Of a stretch of 64,000 nt of DNA, positions 1 through 12,738 are shown in pieces. The stretch spans positions 4,838,501 through 4,902,500 of the forward strand of contig NC_056764.1 in assembly GCF_018687715.1 (NCBI RefSeq), read 5' to 3'. Each line of letters opens with the position of its first letter. Within the stretch, counting starts at the first letter, position 1. The notes under the pieces are model-generated. The model did no database searches, was not told where the DNA came from, and was given only the letters and a program-made list of their open reading frames with translations. This stretch comes from Carya illinoinensis. Taxonomy: Eukaryota > Streptophyta > Magnoliopsida > Fagales > Juglandaceae. A program made the translations under genes and the position numbers.

Positions 1-898
1 AAATCATTCGACTTATCATAATTGATTTTGGATGATCAAGATAACCATGAATGATACAAATATTTTGAATCATATCACTTTTTGATGCATCATAATATTT
101 GATTCAATAATTTGTATAATATTATCTCAAAGAGAAAGCTTACAGCTTTTCCAATACGAGCTTCTGGCTCGAAAAGATATTCATTATCACGTCTAATCTC
201 TTAGTTTCTTTGAATGAAACGAATTATTCTTTTCACTTCAGGGAATAGAATGATATAAATTCATTATCATTCACTTCAGGGAATGATGTAGATCTAGTAA
301 GGCGTGATTAATGATTCTTATCAAAAGTTCATTATTTTTTTCAGTCACTGAAAGATCTGATACAAATTTATAATATATTGTGAACATTTGCATTTCATAT
401 TGCTACTTCAGGAGCACATTCGAGACGTTCATTCAAATATATATTCTTTCCACAATTTTAATTATGCAACTTCAGGTACATAAATCATAATGAGCTTTTC
501 GTACAAGTATCACTCATATGAGATACTTAATAAAATTATTGATATAGGGCGATCCTTCAGGAATGCTTCATTTCCATTTTCAAATAAATCATATCATCAA
601 TAAATAAAACTTGTATCTAAACAATATGAATAAAATTAATCACATTAAAATGTGAATTATAAAAATTTTAATTCATCATAGATATAACTTGAGATGTAAT
701 CATTAATACTCATCTCAAGAATTATAAATAAGATATTGAAGAACTTACTTGAAATAGAAAATTACTATCTTCAGTGTCATCAGGACCTTCGTGTATTGTA
801 AAAATTAGTGTGATCGAAAGAAAATCACAATATATGACTCCTGTCAGAAAACAAAACAAGTGAGTTCAATGTGATGGTGTATAAAGTAAAACTCTTTC
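1..898. other. AT-rich DNA, no gene seen
   Basis: No convincing coding frame or terminal-repeat structure was found. The stretch is AT-rich with several short related phrases around the words ttcactTCAGGgaat, which recur at about 236-290 and may be a decayed short repeat. It ends in a run of T at about 899-917. Confidence 0.5.
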
Positions 899-3200
899 TT
901 TTTTTTTTTTTTTTTTTCAAACTTCCACGTTTCTTTTAGTGACTTTGTCGCATAAAGCCAAAATGATAAAGGTGCACTCTTGTAAATTGTATGTGAGATC
1001 TATTGTCAGTGAAGTCGGCCACGTTCATGGACTGCAGCACCCTTATTCAAATGCTGCCGACAAGCCCCACGCCTTTAACTTTGTCGACTGAGCAAAAGAA
1101 ATTAATAGCTGACATGATGTCATCACCAAACTCCTCATTGATAATCTCCTTGATGCTCTTACCGAAATGCATGACCGCTTTATTCAATCATGCATACTTT
1201 TAGTCAAACTTTGGCTTCAGATTGGCCAATTATGCATTTACACATGTAATTAATCCGCATAGTACATCTGCTACTCTATCACATCATGCTAAGCCATCTG
1301 CATCTACACATCAAAAAGTCAAAAAGGATATTAAAGTCTTGTCCCACCAAGAAGATTATATTATTGATAACATGGTGTGAACTCATGAAAATAGAGATAG
1401 CCTTGTTTCCAAAACCATGGTCGGCATTTGGATCTTAATCTTCATTGTTGGTGGTGTGGGTCCTGTAAGTGAGAGAGATGTTGCATGAGAAGACAAAAAA
1501 AAAAAATGATGGGGCTGTAAACTAAGAGAAAGAAAATGGGAGTAGGAATATTTTCAAGTCGGAGTGAGTTGAGCAGCCTCAAAATCCGTGGGTCCCCATG
1601 AAGTGCCTGATGTAGGCTTCCATCTCCATTAGAGAGAAGCTCAAGCTCTGAACGGAGGGTAGGAGATACTTCTGCAATTCCCTTCGGAAGGTTCCGACAT
1701 GTCTGCTGAAATTTGGTAGCATAATAATTAATATCTTCTTTTTACGCGTCCTGTTATCCGCATCATTATCTACTTCTTCATCGGGCTCGGGCTCGGGCTC
1801 ATCTTCATCAAAGTCGCTATCAAAGCTAGTATTCCTAGCATGGCCGGCACTTTTCTTTTCATTTTTCTGCTATTTCTTGCAAAAACTTTGGGCAGTTACA
1901 TTACAAGCAGATTGAGGAGTTGAGAGCACACTTCAGTGCTGCTCTAACATCTGTAGGCTCAAACGCATCTCAAGGTGTGAAAGGCCCTGCTCGACTATGA
2001 GCTCATATTAAGAATCCGAGCTCGGCGAGGTCAAGCCTTGCAACTTCCTCCCTCTGAAATAAGCTTCCTCCACCTTCAAACCTTCAACCTCAATCCCAGT
2101 GGATCTGGGTTTGAAAAAGTCGGCATGGAGTGGCTCTCGGTGAGCTTTCTGCATCTCCTTCCTCTGTTTTCCCTTGCTGTGATAAGGTGGCAAGCTTCCA
2201 CGCCAAAACCAGGACTAGCTTAGGCCGACAGCTTTAGCTTATAACCGCTGCAGCACAGAACGGCACAGATAGAACATCTCCCACCTCCTCTTTGGTCTCG
2301 TCGGCATGGTGCACACTTGGCCCATCCGCAGTCGGTACGGAGAGCTCTTGGGGACCTTTGTCAGAGGTGGTTGACCAACAGGCATATCAGGCTCCAGATC
2401 GTCGTGTTTTTGCTGGAGCTTGGAGGAGGTGACAATGTACAGGTATGGAGGCCTCAGTTGGGTGACAGCGCTGATCTGGATGAGTGCCGACCATCCATGG
2501 CTGCTTTTGGAGCTTCCCTTGGTCCGAAACCTCCGCCGGTTCATCAGTTCTGGCGCCAGACTTAGATCCTAAGCCTTGATGGCTCCTCAGACGAACCACC
2601 AAGGAAGTGGGTCTTCTGGGATTTCAGATTTCTGAAAACCGACCGCTGGAATTTGCTCCCTTCTCTTTCATTGTCGTCAGCTTCGCCATCTCATAGTCCC
2701 ACCGGTTTCGCTTCTCCTCCATTTGATGTTATAAGCAGAAAACTGCGATCGTGCCTGTGACCGTGATGGTGAGAACCACATCTTCGAAGCTACGGTTCCC
2801 CAGAATGAAGATAGGTGACCAAAGTTTGATCACCGATCCAGGTGACCTTAACGAACCGAGTTCTTAATTCAGATATCGCAGGTGGAGCCTATGCGAAGTA
2901 GTTTTTAAGAGAGAGATGGGAGCTGGGAGTTGAAAAGGAGAGAACTCGTGCTGATAACGTGTTATAAATCTTTAATAAAAAAGAGAGAAAGAGAACTCAG
3001 AGGTTGAGAGAGAATTAGAAAGAGGATTTTTTTATCTGTTATCAAACTTATGAATTCCTTAAATAATTCAACGATATATATAGGCGTACAAAGGGGACTA
3101 TGCTTGCTCACTATGCTAGCACTATGCACTATGCATATGTCGGCCAACTCATTATACTAGTACTATGCTTTTGACGACTAGCTAAATGTGGTCATACAAT
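899..3200 (-). mobile_element. Probable LTR-retrotransposon remnant, decayed
   Basis: This block is richer in GC than its surroundings. It has a long open minus-strand stretch at about 1570-1830 encoding an acidic run (DEDEPEPEPDEE) followed by a basic segment, and several short open frames at 2000-2600. At 2942-2970, read on the minus strand, is ATAACACGTTATCAGCACG. That phrase is common next to the 5' LTR of plant Copia-type elements. No reverse transcriptase, integrase or paired LTR could be recognised, so the class is inferred from this phrase and base composition only. The acidic segment could instead be part of an unrelated gene. Confidence 0.3.
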
Positions 3201-3447
3201 TCAAGATAGTTTATAACAGTAATCCTATTATTTTCTATATAAAAATACACCATCTAGCCTTTTTAAGAAGAGAGTGAGAGTCACGAGTTGTTCATAGCCT
3301 TATTATTATATTCATTTGTAAGCATTTTTCATACAACAAAGTACAACAAAAAGACTGCATACTAATTCCCAAACAAGCTGCACATGCACAGACTTGCTGA
3401 AAACAGATTATTCTAGGCAACGAAGCATATATAGTTTGAAGTTCTCT

Positions 3448-5239
3448 TTAGCATTCATAGAGTTTGGAAGAAAGGCGCGGAGTGAAGACAACTTCTAAGG
3501 AAGTTGCTTTGGCCATGGTACTGCCTAAGCCCTCATTCATGTCCACCGGCTTGTTCAATGGCGCTGTTAACTCAAATCCCTGAAGCAAACGAGCTAGTGT
3601 CAATTGCGATACTTGCAAGGCAAACATGTCTCCGGGGCAAGATCTTCTTCCAGAGCCAAATGGTGTGAATTCAAAATGTTGTCTTGAAACATCCATATTT
3701 GCATGGCTTGAGAGAAACCTCTCGGGCAAAAAATCATTAGGCTCCTTCCAAATCCTTGGGTCTCGATGCAACTTCCATATATTCACAAACAAACGAGTTC
3801 CTTTTGGAATGAAATAGCCACAAACTTGACAATCTTCCATTGCCTCGTGTGGAGCTGATAAAGGGATTGGTGTGTATAAGCGCAGGGACTCTTTGATTAT
3901 CGCTTGGAGGTAAACCAAATCTTTCATATCGTAATCTTCCACCCATCTACCCCTTCCAACTTTGAGATCCAGCTCTTCTTGGACACGCTTCAAAGCATGT
4001 TTATTGTTTAATAATAAAGATATGAGCCATTTCAGATTAACAGAAATAGTTTCAGAACCACCTAAGATAAGAGTCTGTAATATGAAAATGAGGCTATAGT
4101 TAGGCAAATAAAAGAAATTATCAAGCTCCAAATTTATTAGAAAATGGGCTAAAGAAACATCAATTAACTCATGGATAAGAACCTCATTTGATTAAATGGG
4201 CCAACGACGCATATGTACTCGTTATGCTAGAATTGGGGCATGATTCTATTCTACCGTAGGATTTAGGCGTTCAGAAAAACTTTACTAACAGTCTACATAC
4301 CGTTGCAGTTGCCTTGATAATGGTTTCTCGGGTATGACCAAACATGGAATCCTCCTCAATTAGTGATAGCATGACATCGATGAAATCTGGCTCGTGGCTT
4401 TGCTCATCACTCTTGAGCCTCCTTGCAATATGTTCTTCAACCCAACTTCCTATTAGAGAGTCCAATTCCCCTGCAACATGCTTCATCGATTTCACTTGAC
4501 CTTGAAAATCAATACATCCAAGAAATGGAATTAGATCAAACATGACAGGAGTCCCAGCTAAATACATGAATTCTCTTATAAGTTTCCCTATGCGTTTTGC
4601 CTCTCCATCATTTCCATCATCGGCGTAACCAAAATATCTCTTCCTCGCAATAACTTTGGTAACTATATTCACGGTTAGGCCCTCAAGCCATTCACCAATC
4701 GCCACCTTGACTGGCTTGTGCTCGTTGGTCTTGCAAACAGAGTACAGATTTTTAACCAAGGTATCCACCTCAGAGATTTGCATGTCTTTGAGTGTCTCAA
4801 GTCGGCGGTTGGAGAGGAGTTCAGAAACCGCTAGCTTTCGCATCTTACTCCAATATGATCCGTAAGGGGCAAACGCAAATCCTGCATAGTCGTGACCAAG
4901 GTACTTTCCCTGGCTAGACATAGGGCGTGTAGCGAAAACCTTGTCATTTGTGGTGAAGCACTCCTTGACTGCCTCATGACTGCTAATCACAACTCCAGGT
5001 TTCATGCCAAACCGGAACCTGAAGATGGGACCATGTTTATCAGCCATGGTACCGAAGGTTCTGGCGATTGTGTTTTGGGAACGAAGTTGATGAAGGTGGC
5101 CAATAATTGGCAAGGCACCCGATGGTTCTGGGGCTAACACACCCTTACTATGACTTCCAGTTTTCACTCTCCACAGGTTGTACAATAGCACCAACACTAA
5201 AACCCCTGCAATTGCAAGTATATGAGAAATTATTTCCAT
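3448..5239 (-). CDS. Cytochrome P450, CYP82 family (copy 1)
   Basis: Heme-thiolate monooxygenase, expected to be anchored in the endoplasmic reticulum and to hydroxylate or oxidise specialised metabolites with electrons from a P450 reductase; the substrate cannot be read from sequence. Exon 1 is 4301-5239 (313 codons) and exon 2 is 3448-4074 (208 codons plus stop), joined in phase 0 by a 226-bp GT-AG intron, giving 521 residues, normal for CYP82. An N-terminal membrane helix (about residues 5-22) is followed by a proline-rich hinge (APEPSGALPIIGH). The I-helix oxygen motif is GGSET (318-322), the K-helix pair is E375/R378 (KESLR), PERF is at 430-433, and the heme loop FGSGRRSCPG has its cysteine at 459. 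The start is the first ATG after a TATA box 53 bp upstream. Compared with copy 2, the I-helix reads SVNLKW instead of SVNLTW (Lys328), and LYPP is LYTP. No frame lesion is visible. Confidence 0.93.
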
Positions 5240-5291
5240 GGTGTCAGGATGAACTAATTTTCCACTTCAAATTTATGTTCAGCTAGACAGG

Positions 5292-5299
5292 TATTTATA
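5292..5299 (-). promoter_or_regulatory. TATA box of P450 copy 1
   Basis: TATAAATA on the minus strand, 53 bp upstream of the ATG. The same box at the same distance is kept in P450 copy 2 (30224-30231), which supports it as the core promoter. Confidence 0.6.
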
Positions 5300-5611
5300 A
5301 TTGTAACTAGGAACAAAATTACTCTTTAATCCTTAGTTTTGTTTGGGTGGTAATATTTGACTTTTGGCCACACACATATATATACTAGAATTAATTGATT
5401 TTAATTTTATTTTTCATTTTCTTTAAATCTTGACACTATTTACAATTAATCTATTCTCATTTTTTCTATTTAATTTACACCTCAGTTTTGGACAATAGCA
5501 CCATTTTTCAAAAAACTTTGTCAGAAGCTAACGTGGCAACATCCTATTAGATAGTATAAAGCTAGCTAGCATTTGTAACAAGTTCAAATTGGAATTCATA
5601 TTAGAATGGAT

Positions 5612-5803
5612 AGAGGTTTGTATGCCGTCACTACTTGACCGTTTAAAGTGATTATTGCTTAATTTTTTATTTTTATTTAATAATTAAAAAAGTAATTTTA
5701 AATATATTAATATATTTTTTATTTTTTAAAAATATTTAAATCTATTAAAAATATTAAAAAAATGACTAACAATTATTTTGAACGGATAGAGTAGCACCAC
5801 TTT
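5612..5803 (-). repeat. MITE-like element, copy A of the GTGGTGCTACTCT family
   Basis: Read on the minus strand it begins GTGGTGCTACTCTA and continues with an AT-rich core (AGATTTAAATATTTTT and neighbours). The plus-strand copy at 12542-12738 has the same order of words. Ends are approximate and no target duplication was resolved. It lies about 0.35 kb upstream of P450 copy 1. Confidence 0.55.
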
Positions 5804-6530
5804 ATTAGAATGGAGAAAAGAGCAGTGCATTGGATGTAGCACGGCACCGATCTCAAGAAGAATAAAATAAAATAAAATTTATTTTTTATTTATTTTTTTA
5901 TTTTCTTAGATATTTTTTAAAATAAAATTTATAATATTATTAAAAATTACTTCTTTAATTATTGAATTAAAATATCTTTTATATATAAAAAGTGTGTATG
6001 AAACGGAAATTCTTGTTTTAACGGAAGTTGTCTAACAGAAGTTGTTGTTTTTAACAAAGATTGTTAACGCAGTTAAATTTAATTCACATTGAACTTTTTC
6101 ATTCAATTATAGACGTTCAAGCATATTCTGTGAAAGAAAAGTCTGTCGATTAATTATGCACGTCGGTTTATTTATGAAATGTAAATATTTATGGAGAAGA
6201 TAAAGCTAGATGCATGCATGGGCAGCAAGTGGTTGGGGAGTTTGAGGCGGAGTCATGTTTAACGGAAGAAACTGTGCTCTATTTTTGTTGTATAGAAACA
6301 GAGCTTGCTGTTTGGGTTGGAAGAGTGGAGGAAAAGTGGGCTAGATGGTGCAAGTGGTGGCTCACGGTGCATCTAAGTAGGAGGAAGGAAGTAGTGAAGA
6401 AACTGAGAGAGTGAAGAGGCTTGAAGGAGGCTCAACAAAAACAGAGTTAGGCCAGGAAATTATAACAAGGGACCTGTGCGCCACCAGAGAAGGCAAGTTC
6501 AAACCATTCCTTCACGGTAGGTATAATACC
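5804..6530. other. Non-coding, AT-rich then mixed
   Basis: 5804-6200 is AT-rich without structure. 6214-6414 is an open plus-strand frame of 66 codons with no recognisable motif and is not called. From about 6440 the minus strand is the unrelated 3' extension of the ATOS-like pseudogene frame. Confidence 0.5.
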
Positions 6531-7050
6531 TTTGTCAGACAATAGAGATTCCTCAAATGAACCAACTAGGGACCTCCTAACAGGAAGTCCACTTAGACTT
6601 CTAACGAGTCTCACGCATTGGGAGGTTGGAGCTAACTCTTGGGGAAAAGGCCAACTTACGTCGGTATTACTTTCCAAGGAAGATGGACGTAACCCTTGTT
6701 GCAAAATGTAAATCTCTTCAAATGATTTATTGCTAAACCTATAATCCTCTTCTTCACAGGCAAGGATAATACCTTTGTCAGATCTCCCAAATGATTGTTC
6801 TATATTTTTTAACAGTTTTGCTACAAGTACCCGCCGTTGGGTACCTTTTGCAGAATCGGCTGCTGATATTATTAAAAACAATAAAAATAAAAATAAAAAA
6901 GAGGCGGAAACACGAAATGAGAGAGGGAAACTAAAATCAGAAAGTTATGCTTCTAAGATATAACTTCATCCTGTTAAAACAAACTATACGAGGAAGACGT
7001 TGGCACGGAGCAAAAGACCAAAGTTCCATGCGGCCGGGCACTCACTCGTA

Positions 7051-7225
7051 GAAGACTTTGGCACAGCGCAGATCAGAGGCAACTGGCGACGAACTGGGTT
7101 GCTCACGGCTAGACCACTCGGCAGTCCAGGCTGTGCACTAATTCACAGAAGACTTTGGCACAGAGCAGATCAGAGGCAACTAGCGACAAGCTGGGTTGCT
7201 CACGGTGTAGACCACTCGGTGTAGC
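7051..7225. repeat. 97-bp tandem duplication
   Basis: GAAGACTTTGGCACAG begins at 7051 and again at 7148, and both copies continue through GGGTTGCTCACGG and ACCACTCGG with scattered mismatches. Confidence 0.8.
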
Positions 7226-7236
7226 TGGATTGTTGA

Positions 7237-7347
<111 letters not shown>

Positions 7348-7419
7348 AATTGAAGCTTACGGAGCTGCGCATGGTTAAGGGTGGCAGACGAGGAGACTTT
7401 GGGTAGTGGGGTCATGATG

Positions 7420-8791
7420 AGTGTGCGAAAGTGCACTCTATATACCCTATTATTGGACTAAAATGCTAAAATGTGAATAGAAATCATAGGAATTAATGTG
7501 TATTCTTAAATTGAATTTCTATTTACGTTGGGATACTCCTAAGCAGTTTTTTTATGTCTGATTTCAAAGTTTATAAAAGAGCAAGTCAAGTCCAGTCAAA
7601 TTCAAAGGAGGACATTCATGGGGTTTGAGAGAAATTTGGAAGAAAAGAAAAAGAAAAAAATCACAAAATGAAACCACAAGAAGTCCAAGTCCGAAATTCG
7701 CTAGGAGATAGTCTGGACATATTTTAGTGTTTTGACTGTATCTTTTTACTCATATATCGGATTGATGCGATTCTTGATGCATTGGAAAGATATCTTAAAG
7801 GGATATAACTTTGTCTCTAATAAGGATTTCCAAATTCAAACTCCTGAAGGCTGTATGTGGCTGCCAAGATAAGTCCTAAAATTTAGGCGATTTTTTTATA
7901 CGGAAATCAAGAGGACATTAGGGTTTCCTTCTTACCCTATATAAGCATATCATTAGCACGAAATGGAGGGGAGGAAGAGACACAAGAGGCAGATCTGAAG
8001 AGAGGAGAAAATCACTTCCATGGCCACCGTTCGCTTCAGTTTTCTTTGGAGATTTTTGTTGTCTATTATATTTATGGGTAACTAAATTCTCAAGTAGGGT
8101 TAGGGATGAACTTGCACATTAGATGGTATTTCTAATTTATTCTTAATTCATGTATTTGATTTTCAATTGCTAAAACTCTTTTGTTTTATCATTCTCAATT
8201 CATCGTTGATGTTTTTTTCTCCGAATAATCATAGAATTTATTGTGTTTATGGATTCAGTCATGCTTTTTCTATTGAATGAATTAGTTCTTTGATTATGTT
8301 TGGATCAATTATTTATCTATATTGATTTAGTTTTTTGCTGCAATATCGCTTCCTGAGTATATTGTCGTCATTGGATTCTATCAATAGGGGTAGTAATTCA
8401 CGTTTTTTAAAAGTGGTGAATGTTTTTTTCAAAGGGTTACATTTGATTTAAGTCTGGTTTATAAATCTATACCTTCCGATTGGGAATTGCAGGAATTGAG
8501 TTCCTAATTGAGTTATCCAATGAATTAAGAATAATTAAAATACCAGATTTGTGCAAGGGATTCCCGACGCTGTACTGTTTGTTAAATTTGAGTACTTTTT
8601 CTGTTAATCACTTTGCTTCACTTGAATTTACATTTAAAATTAATCTTTGTTCTCTATTACTTATTTAATATTTTTTCTTTAGTTTCTTTGTTCCTCTTGC
8701 TATTCTTTTAATTTGTCTCCCTGTGGAATCGACACCCCAAAGTTGTGCTACAACCACCGCATTATTCTTTGGGCATAATCAGGTCACAACG
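7420..8791 (+). mobile_element. LTR-like sequence, possibly a solo or partial LTR
   Basis: It opens with TGTGCGAAAGTGCACT, has a TATA-like CCTATATAAG at about 7937, and ends near CTCCCTGTGGAATCGAC (about 8718) and CAGGTCACA. The CCCTGTGGxxTCGACCC phrase is common near the 3' end of plant retrotransposon LTRs. TG...CA boundaries fit, but no clear target duplication was found, so the ends are tentative. Confidence 0.35.
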
Positions 8792-10415
8792 TGGAGGTTG
8801 CTCTCGGTGGCTTGCACTGCTCCTCCTTGCTCTGTTTTCACTTCTTAAAATAGAGGACATGATGGAGTTGTTTCGGCTGGACCTGTGCTGAACGTGGCGA
8901 GGATGATGCACTGATTTTGTCCATGGTGATGAGCTGAAAGTGATCTTGCTGCGAAGCCGGTACCATGAATGGAAAGGGTGGCTAAACTACGAGTTGGTAG
9001 CAGCGTGTAGTTGAGTGGTTTCCTGCGTGGTGACAATGCCGTTGTGTGTGGGTGGTTGCTTCCTTTGGCCTTGTTAATGTGAGGAGTTGTGATGGAGGTT
9101 GGGTTATAACATACAAGGAGTCGGCGTGAACGGGTCACGGTGTGGAAATTGTTTGTTTTGGTTATGAGAGATGGTGATGGTTGATCTTTCGGCGTTGGTT
9201 GAAGGTAGACGGGTTGGACGTGAAGGAGGTGGTTTGGGTTGGCATGGAAGAGATCAACGTGCGGCAAGGCTTCAGGTTAGAGAGCACACATGCTCTCTTT
9301 CCTTGCTTGAACACATACAAGACGATATGAAGGAGATGCAAAGAAGAAGATGAGCTAAACGAGTTTCGTTATTACAAGTAGATGGATGTGTATGCGAGAG
9401 GTCCCCAACCCCGAGTGCAAATAGACTTTTTCATTTTTTTAATATTAAATGACTGTTCTCCCTCTTGTTCTCGGTAGTCCTGCATCCTCCTGCAGTTTTC
9501 ATTCTTTCAGAAAACTTAGGACCAAGACGTGACAAAGAAAGTGAAGGGGAGACGACCATTTTGGGAGATATCGATATTGCCCCACTTTGAGACCTTATCT
9601 TACTTGATTCTTTGAAGTGATCAAGACTAGGTGAAGGAAAAAAAATTACTACAATCAGGTGGTTCTTTATTTTCCAGCAAGGGGCCATCAGTGAATAACG
9701 TGGACTCCTTTCTACCGTTATCATTCAGCGTGTTCTTCTATTCCAAGAAACTTGTCAAGGTGAGATGGTTTTGGCTACCCACATTTGCTTTCTTATTGTC
9801 TTTTGCAAAAGAAATGCTAAAACTATCATTAAAGGCAGGTGAGTTTGCCTGAATGTTTCTGCACCCAATGTCTAAATAATTGAAATCAAATTGATGTGGA
9901 GAAAGCATGCTACTCAATGGAGACAACAATTGCTTCCTGACTAGCGATCCACTACACTCGGTTTCATTAAGTGTGACATTATTCTTCACGGAAGAATGAA
10001 CATGGCCATTAGTTAGAGAACTTGTTCCACTTGATCTAAAACTCACAACCCTAGAAACAGGGTTCTGAATATTCTATCCACTTTTAGGAGTGAACCAACC
10101 GCCTTTATCCACTAAACCAATCCTCATACCATTAATATTGGAAGTAACTTCCATTGCCCCTCTAAACTTAGATGAGTCTTTATTAACTTTTGCAAGCTCC
10201 AAGTAGGTATTACTACAGAAATCTATCTTAGAAGAGAATGGTGGATTCCCAGTAGATGGGCTCATGCTTTCACTGTGCATTCCATCCATATCAGAGGTGC
10301 TCACATCGATAAATCGAGGTGGATTCTTCAAAAATGTACCTGATGAGGCTGCTTCAACTTCCTTACCAGTTTCACTTGAGGGAACTTGAGGCAAGCCCAT
10401 GAGTAGTATTTGCAA

Positions 10416-12474
10416 AAACCAATGTGCATCCTTTCTAAAAGAAGAGCTTAATGACTTGCTTTTCTCTTTTTCCCTTCTAAGGTGCAGTTTCAGTTTTCAT
10501 TCACCCCCACCACTTGTATGAATTCACCATTCTCCAGTGAGTTTTCTAATCAACAAAAACGTGTTAATATAATCTAACGAACACATGCATGGCACAGTTA
10601 CTTGATAAAAAGATAAGCTCCACCAATTCTGCTACATTCACGCCAACAGCATTGATCCTCAATATCGATTGCAGCAGTCCATATAAAACATTTATTGCTC
10701 GGTTTGTAAGGCTGTGAAGCACGCTAATTAGACTCAACATCTTCCAATCTGAACCTATTAATGATATTCAACATTCAACCCCTCCTTTCTCAAACAATTT
10801 CATATCACCAATGCCACTCTTCAAATCATTAAGCAACTGGGATTTGGGAAAGGTCGTATTATTGGCAAATATTTAAATCAAAATAATACTACTATTAATA
10901 TGAGGGCTATGTTTGGGTGTCAAATCTATCTCAAAGCGAGACCAACTACGTTTTTAACTTTTTATAAAAACCATAAACTGCCAAGTTGAAAAGAAAAGGC
11001 CATAGCTCTCCATAGCTCGAGGAGATGCTGAGATATTTATGAAATTTGCAAGATCTGGGTATAAAGAGAAGATATGGGACCATGCTACTAGTGTTGTGTA
11101 GCAGAGGCCGGTGACAATTCCTATTTAAAAGTTTTCTTTTAATACTTTTCTTTAAGCCTAAAGGTTTTTTGTTCTTTTTCACTTTGCACTAATTACTATT
11201 TTTATTTTATAAATGATATATATAATCTCAATAGTAATGTTATTATTTGTTTAATTCACAAAAAATGTTACTCATTATTTCATATCATATATTTTAATAT
11301 TATTTTTTATTTTATTTTTATTAAACTATTAAATTGTTCTACTTATCATCTATATACTACACATTTATAATAAATAAATAAATAAAATAAGTATTGTGTG
11401 TATAAATGATAAGTAAAAATTACTATTAATTAATCTGCTATTCAAAATTTATTTTATAGGATCATCTACCATATGTTAAAAGCATTGCGGAGAAATTATC
11501 AAAAACAATTTGGAGGATTCAAGTTTATATAGATCCACAGAAACTGAAAGAGAAAAAATATAGACATTTTAATGTCTTCTATTGAAATAATGCAAGATGA
11601 GAAAAATGCTGGATCGTCATCTTAAAATTAAAATTATCTCAAATAGCTTTCATAAAATTATGATCGATGTTTATTTATAAGATCATACTATAGATTTTAT
11701 TAATGCTCTTTTTTTATAATATATCATAACGTGTAATTATTTATTAATTATATAAATATTACATCGTTAGTTATTTAATTAACTAAAAATATTACGTTTT
11801 TATTACTAAAAAATTAATTCTTAAAAAAATTAAATATAAATATATTGCATGTTACTTTTACCTAATATATATATATATTTATATGATACCCGATTGTGGG
11901 TGACTCTTGCATTTTTTAAGAGAAAATGCCAATCCTAAACCGCCGAAAGGAGTGTACTGACGTGTTTCCTTTTTTAATATATTAAAAAATTGTAGCGTTG
12001 CGGGTATTGATGTATCCGATCGATAATACATGTGCATGTAGCAGCACGTTACATATATATATATATATTTGAATCCGTCAAAGAAGTGATAAGATCGCAA
12101 ATATAAAAAGACTGAAACATTTATCGGCAAAATAAAAATAAAGACAAACAGATTGAAATTTTGAAATACAAATAAGGGTAAAATTGAAAAGTAGATTGTC
12201 AGATAAAAAAGTTATTGTTCTAACGTATTTTAATTAAAAAGACCAAAACATAAGGGGGTAAAAAAGTAAAAATATGTACAAAGAAAAGAAAAAGTGAGGG
12301 ATTAAAACGGAAAAGGATAAAGGCAAATGGGTAAAATGGGAAAAAAATTATCCGACGAAAATTTTCGGTCGTGTCTCTTTCCGGGCCTCAATTACACATC
12401 CTTCTTTTGCATCCGTTGGTATCTTTATCTTTATCTTCTTATTTTTCTTCCTTTTTATTTACTTTTTTAATAAC

Positions 12475-12505
<31 letters not shown>

Positions 12506-12541
12506 TTTATATAATATATATAAATAAATAAATCAATTAAG
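10416..12541. other. Non-coding, AT-rich
   Basis: 10420-10560 has a pyrimidine-rich run and CTAAGGTGCAG, which could be the 5' intron/exon edge of the dead ATOS-like gene. The rest is AT-rich with no convincing gene. A (TTA)n run lies at about 12470-12505. Confidence 0.45.
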
Positions 12542-12738
12542 AGTGGTGCTACTCTACCGCTTGAGTCGTACCGCTCAAAGTGACTGCTAGACACTTTTTT
12601 TTTCACATTTTTTTATAGATTTAAATATTTTTAAAAAATAAAAAAATATACCAATTTATTTAAAATTAATTCTTTAATCATTAAGTAAAAATAACAAAAT
12701 TCGACCAGCGGACACTTTGAGCGGTCACGTGGGGGCGA
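12542..12738 (+). repeat. MITE-like element, copy B of the GTGGTGCTACTCT family
   Basis: It starts GAGTGGTGCTACTCTACCG and ends near GGACACTTTGAGCGG. ACCGCTCAAAGTG near the left end and CACTTTGAGCGGT near the right end are inverted repeats of each other, as expected of a terminal-inverted-repeat element. Inverted relative to copy A at 5612-5803. Confidence 0.6.

Noticed and set aside
12470..12505. (TTA)n run as a possible CRISPR-like or regulatory array
   Set aside because: A plain trinucleotide microsatellite with no spacers.
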